In this document: in pieces, positions 15,986 to 16,007 of the stretch
How the letters are laid out: each line of letters starts with the position of its first letter
How positions within the stretch are numbered: position 1 is the first letter of the stretch
Assembly (NCBI RefSeq): GCF_900316895.1
Contig: NZ_ONER01000034.1
Location: forward strand, 1 to 16,007
Origin: an uncultured Methanobrevibacter sp.
GTDB taxonomy: Archaea; Methanobacteriota; Methanobacteria; Methanobacteriales; Methanobacteriaceae
Direction: 5' to 3'
Length of the DNA: 16,007 bases
The notes under the pieces: model-generated
Database searches by the model: none
Told to the model about the DNA's origin: nothing
Seen by the model: only the letters and a program-made list of their open reading frames with translations
Position numbers and translations under genes: made by a program

Positions 15986-16007
15986 ATAACATTATTCATA
16001 AAGTCAA

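Noticed and set aside
1..16007. Insertion sequence, prophage or integrase remnants
   Set aside because: No transposase, integrase, phage gene or terminal repeats were seen; all four genes are intact.

Overview
The window looks like the genome of a host-associated methanogenic archaeon of the Methanobacteriales, most likely Methanobrevibacter or a close relative. The grounds are low GC with very AT-rich intergenic DNA, an archaeal BRE/TATA promoter (TTTATATA), GGAGG/AGGTG-type ribosome binding sites, and above all two giant secreted 'adhesin-like' proteins. These are built from parallel beta-helix repeats and end in lysine-rich Ig-like domains containing KTNKKGVAT, a hallmark of adhesin-like proteins in pseudomurein-walled gut methanogens. 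The genus is inferred; no rRNA or marker gene is present.

All four genes lie on the minus strand, so transcription runs from high to low coordinates. First comes a 2940-residue adhesin-like protein (7152-15974). It has a signal peptide, five DUF1565-type beta-helix modules each closed by an (N)WWG motif and followed by an Ig-like linker, a sixth helix of a different type, and two basic Ig-like domains. Only 42 bases later lies a second adhesin-like gene (3648-7109), whose product carries an intact papain-type (C1) cysteine protease domain between a GGAI-repeat beta-helix and a lectin-like/Ig-like C-terminus. The two genes form a probable transcription unit, with a hairpin plus U-rich tract in the gap that may reduce read-through. 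Both products should be exported and held at the pseudomurein wall.

After a 144-base intergenic region with a textbook archaeal promoter and two (perhaps three) TTTAG-N6-CTAAA palindromes spaced 29 bp apart comes a 481-residue cytoplasmic protein (2058-3503). It joins a GNAT-acetyltransferase-like N-terminus to a four-cysteine zinc ribbon and an unassigned C-terminus. After a 172-base AT-rich gap comes a NhaC-family sodium/proton antiporter (149-1885). The left end (1-148) is noncoding. It holds a U-rich terminator, a third TTTAG-N6-CTAAA palindrome that resembles a DtxR/IdeR-type operator, and a 9-bp hairpin.

The adhesin pair is one functional unit (surface attachment with a built-in protease). 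The GNAT/zinc-ribbon gene has its own promoter, and the antiporter appears to be an unrelated housekeeping gene. The most unusual signals are the shared intergenic palindrome family, the protease-adhesin pairing, and the regular ~450-residue modular duplication in the giant adhesin.
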